Source: Pseudomonas caspiana
GTDB lineage: Bacteria; Pseudomonadota; Gammaproteobacteria; Pseudomonadales; Pseudomonadaceae
Direction of reading: 5' to 3'
Length of the DNA stretch: 64,000 nt
Assembly: GCF_002158995.1 (NCBI RefSeq)
Contig: NZ_LOHF01000001.1
Coordinates: 330,699-394,698 of the forward strand
Numbering within the stretch: the first letter of the stretch is position 1; each line of letters starts with the position of its first letter. This document shows, in pieces, positions 62,215 to 64,000 of this stretch. The notes beneath the pieces were generated by a model, which did no database searches, was not told the origin of the DNA, and worked only from the letters and a program-made list of their open reading frames with translations. The position numbers and the translations under genes were made by a program.

Positions 62215-63299
62215 TTTGTAGTTACCGATGGCCAGATTGAGGCAGGGATTAGCACATGTCCGTCAAAGAGCAATCGAGCCGTACGCACCAGGCCACAGCC
62301 TGCGATCTTGTCTTCTCGCATGCGAAGCTCAACGGAGAATTCTCCAGTTGGATGTTCCACGGATATTCGTAAGTGATCACCGGGCTCGACTCGAGCGACA
62401 CCTGAAGCAACCGTGCCCTCAAGGCGACAGGCTGTCGCGACACTGACCGCGCCGAATACACCGATGGATGTGTGGCAGCGGTGGGGAATGAATGTGCGGC
62501 TGCTGATCGCGCCGCCATCACGCGCAGCCGCGACCAAAGACATCTTGGGTACGGTTCGGCTGCTAACGTCACCCAGATTCATCAGCTTCCCGGCTTGTAG
62601 TCTGATGGCCTCAAGCTTCGATTTAAGCTGGGTATCGGCATCGAGCTCCTCAGGGCTTTCGTATCCTGTGCGGCCCAGATCGGCTGCTCTTATCAGGACT
62701 ACGGGCATACCGTTATCAATGCATGTCACCTCAACACCATCGACTTGGTCGACTGCGTTGCCTGTGGGAAGTAGAGCCCCACAGCTGGAGCCAGCGATGT
62801 CCTGGAATTCGACAATCAAAGGAGCACTGGTACCCGGAACACCATCGATTCTGGCCTCTCCGTCATACTCAACTCGACCGTCAACCGTCTGGACATGAGC
62901 GATTGCGGTCTGGCCCGTATTGGCCATGAAGATGCGTACGGGTGTGATCGAATCATGTGCTTTTATTAAGCCCCGCTCGATGGCGAACGGGCCTACACCT
63001 GCCAGGATATTTCCGCAGTTTTGGCCGTAATCTACCTTGGCTTCCTCAACTGAAACCTGGGCGAACAAGTAGTCCACATCAGCGTCGGGACGATTTGAAG
63101 GGCTGATGATCGCAACCTTGCTAGTGAGCGAGTTAGCGCCACCAATGCCATCAATCTGGCGTGGATCGGGGGAGCCCATGGCAGCAAGTAATACCTGGTC
63201 TCGCGCCTCGCCTTCAGGAGGCAGCTCACTCGCCAAGAAGAATGCGCCTTTAGAGGTGCCGCCGCGAATCAACAGACAAGGAATTCGAGTCTGGCTCAT
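62211..63299 (-). CDS. galD: 4-Oxalomesaconate tautomerase (GalD/PrpF family)
   Basis: A protein of 362 residues from ATG 63299 (MSQTRIPCLLIRGGTSKGAF); a start four codons upstream would overlap galC. PrpF-fold landmarks: GSPDPRQIDGIGGANSLTSK, VDYGQNCGNILAGVGPFAIE, ALLPTGN, VEVTCIDNGMPVVLI, RTFIPHRCHTSIGVFGAVSV, GCGLVRTARLLFDG. The pattern matches Pseudomonas GalD, which converts the keto form of 4-oxalomesaconate to the enol form. GalC, encoded just upstream, acts one hydration later. The cys in NCGN is the usual catalytic residue. Confidence 0.88.
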   Translation of the reverse strand: MSQTRIPCLLIRGGTSKGAFFLASELPPEGEARDQVLLAAMGSPDPRQIDGIGGANSLTSKVAIISPSNRPDADVDYLFAQVSVEEAKVDYGQNCGNILAGVGPFAIERGLIKAHDSITPVRIFMANTGQTAIAHVQTVDGRVEYDGEARIDGVPGTSAPLIVEFQDIAGSSCGALLPTGNAVDQVDGVEVTCIDNGMPVVLIRAADLGRTGYESPEELDADTQLKSKLEAIRLQAGKLMNLGDVSSRTVPKMSLVAAARDGGAISSRTFIPHRCHTSIGVFGAVSVATACRLEGTVASGVARVEPGDHLRISVEHPTGEFSVELRMREDKIAGCGLVRTARLLFDGHVLIPASIWPSVTTK

Positions 63300-63303
63300 G
63301 GCG

Positions 63304-64000
63304 TCATCCATCCAGATCGCTGAGAGTGTTGTAGTAGACCAAGCCGCGATCAGCGAGCTTCTGGCGCATGGTGTAAATATCGAGGCCTAATTCACCTGCG
63401 GCGAGACGCAGTCGCTTTTGTTCCTCTAGGTCAGCACGTTTGCGACTGCTATCGACCACTGCCCGAACCTCCTGCCGTCTGACGATCACAACGCCGTCAT
63501 CATCTGCAACCACCACGTCTCCAGGTTCAACCAACTGGCCGGCGCAGACTACCGGAGTGTTCACCGAGCCAATCGTCTCTTTCACTGTGCCTTGGGCATG
63601 CACGGCTCGTGACCAGACCTTGAAACCCATTTCCCTGAGCGTTCGTGTGTCCCTTACGCCTGCATCGATGATCAGTCCTCTTACTCCCCGAGCTTGTAGG
63701 GAAGTTGCGAGTAGGTCACCGAAGTAGCCGTCAGTGCATGGGGAGGAAGTCGCCACGACCAAGACATCTCCTGGCCGACACTGTTCTACCGCGACGTGAA
63801 ACATCCAGTTGTCGCCGGGGGCAACCAGTGCCGTCACGGCGGAACCACTAATGCCATGATCTTGCTGGATGGGACGGATCGCGTTATCGAGCAGCCCTTT
63901 GCGGCCTTGGGCCTCGTGCACCGTTGCGACGCCGAACTCGTTCAGCGCGTCTATCAGGTTGCCGTCAGCTCGGGGAATATTGCGAATCACAATGCCTGTC
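63304..64000 (-). CDS. galC: 4-Carboxy-4-hydroxy-2-oxoadipate aldolase (GalC/RraA family), 5' end open
   Basis: At least 228 residues from GTG 63990; the frame stays open to the window end (TGIVIRNIPRAD), so the true start probably lies a few codons to the right. Family motifs: GVATVHEAQGRKGLL, GDNWMFHVAVEQCRPGDVLV, GYFGDLLATSLQARGVRG with IIDAGVRDTRTL (metal and substrate Arg/Asp), VVADDDGVVIV. The enzyme cleaves 4-carboxy-4-hydroxy-2-oxoadipate to pyruvate and oxaloacetate and also 4-hydroxy-4-methyl-2-oxoglutarate. Four bases separate it from galD. Confidence 0.85.
   Translation of the reverse strand, partial: TGIVIRNIPRADGNLIDALNEFGVATVHEAQGRKGLLDNAIRPIQQDHGISGSAVTALVAPGDNWMFHVAVEQCRPGDVLVVATSSPCTDGYFGDLLATSLQARGVRGLIIDAGVRDTRTLREMGFKVWSRAVHAQGTVKETIGSVNTPVVCAGQLVEPGDVVVADDDGVVIVRRQEVRAVVDSSRKRADLEEQKRLRLAAGELGLDIYTMRQKLADRGLVYYNTLSDLDG

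Noticed and set aside
1-64000. CRISPR arrays, tRNA or rRNA genes
   Set aside because: No regularly spaced repeat-spacer pattern and no cloverleaf with a GTTCNANNC T-arm and discriminator was seen; the island-like region is not flanked by a recognisable tRNA end.

Overview
The window reads as chromosomal DNA of a Pseudomonas of the fluorescens/putida/syringae kind. The grounds are Pseudomonas-type REP palindromes with a CCTGTAGGAGC or CGCGGGCAAGCCCG core, an OprD porin, many LysR regulators, 541-residue 4HB chemoreceptors, and a gallate-type galC/galD pair plus a LigI-type lactonase. No tRNA, rRNA or CRISPR array was recognised.

Region 1 (1-11.5 kb) is catabolic. It holds the tail of a tartrate/malate-type dehydrogenase followed by a DctA-like carrier, a carboxymuconolactone-decarboxylase-like protein divergent from a LysR, an MHS-type transporter, and an amidase + DUF2848 + ACS-type MFS group divergent from a GntR regulator. 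A ~240 bp block carrying a gene tail, a terminator and a REP is tandemly duplicated at 4.55-5.06 kb.

Region 2 (12.2-25.3 kb) is one functional block. Two chemoreceptors of equal length flank a LysR-controlled operon: a fused ABC permease/ATPase, a phytanoyl-CoA-type dioxygenase, a periplasmic binding protein, a class II aldolase, a flavin monooxygenase, a RidA-family protein, a DUF1028 protein and an ArgE-like deacylase. The probable job is sensing, importing and dismantling an amino-acid-like or N-acylated compound. I know of no described pathway with this gene set.

Region 3 (25.5-28.6 kb) has an HxlR/SDR divergent pair and a hexuronate-type MFS transporter.

Region 4 (about 29.4-47.9 kb) is accessory DNA. 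It opens with a Tn7/Tn5053-like transposition operon: a DDE transposase, two different AAA ATPases and TniQ, without a TnsA. Then come a small membrane protein, a permuted-papain-fold protein, an OhrR-like MarR regulator with a cupin gene and three related operator-like palindromes, an Xre regulator, a metallophosphoesterase followed by three small proteins that look like diverged paralogues, a Fic toxin/antitoxin pair, and a zone of gene remains (GNAT tail, RraA-type aldolase tail, frameshifted exporter). Two intergenic stretches are diverged copies of each other.

Region 5 (48-64 kb) is a large, mostly minus-strand catabolic cluster. It has galC/galD-type genes, a beta-hydroxyacid-type dehydrogenase, a LysR, LigI (2-pyrone-4,6-dicarboxylate lactonase), a second DctA, an OprD porin, a LysR divergent from an HMG-CoA-lyase/CoA-transferase/hydroxypyruvate-isomerase/SMP-30 operon, and two MFS carriers. 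LigI, GalD and GalC are consecutive steps from 2-pyrone-4,6-dicarboxylate through oxalomesaconate to pyruvate and oxaloacetate. The ring-cleaving dioxygenase and the hydratase are not in the window and may lie to the right.
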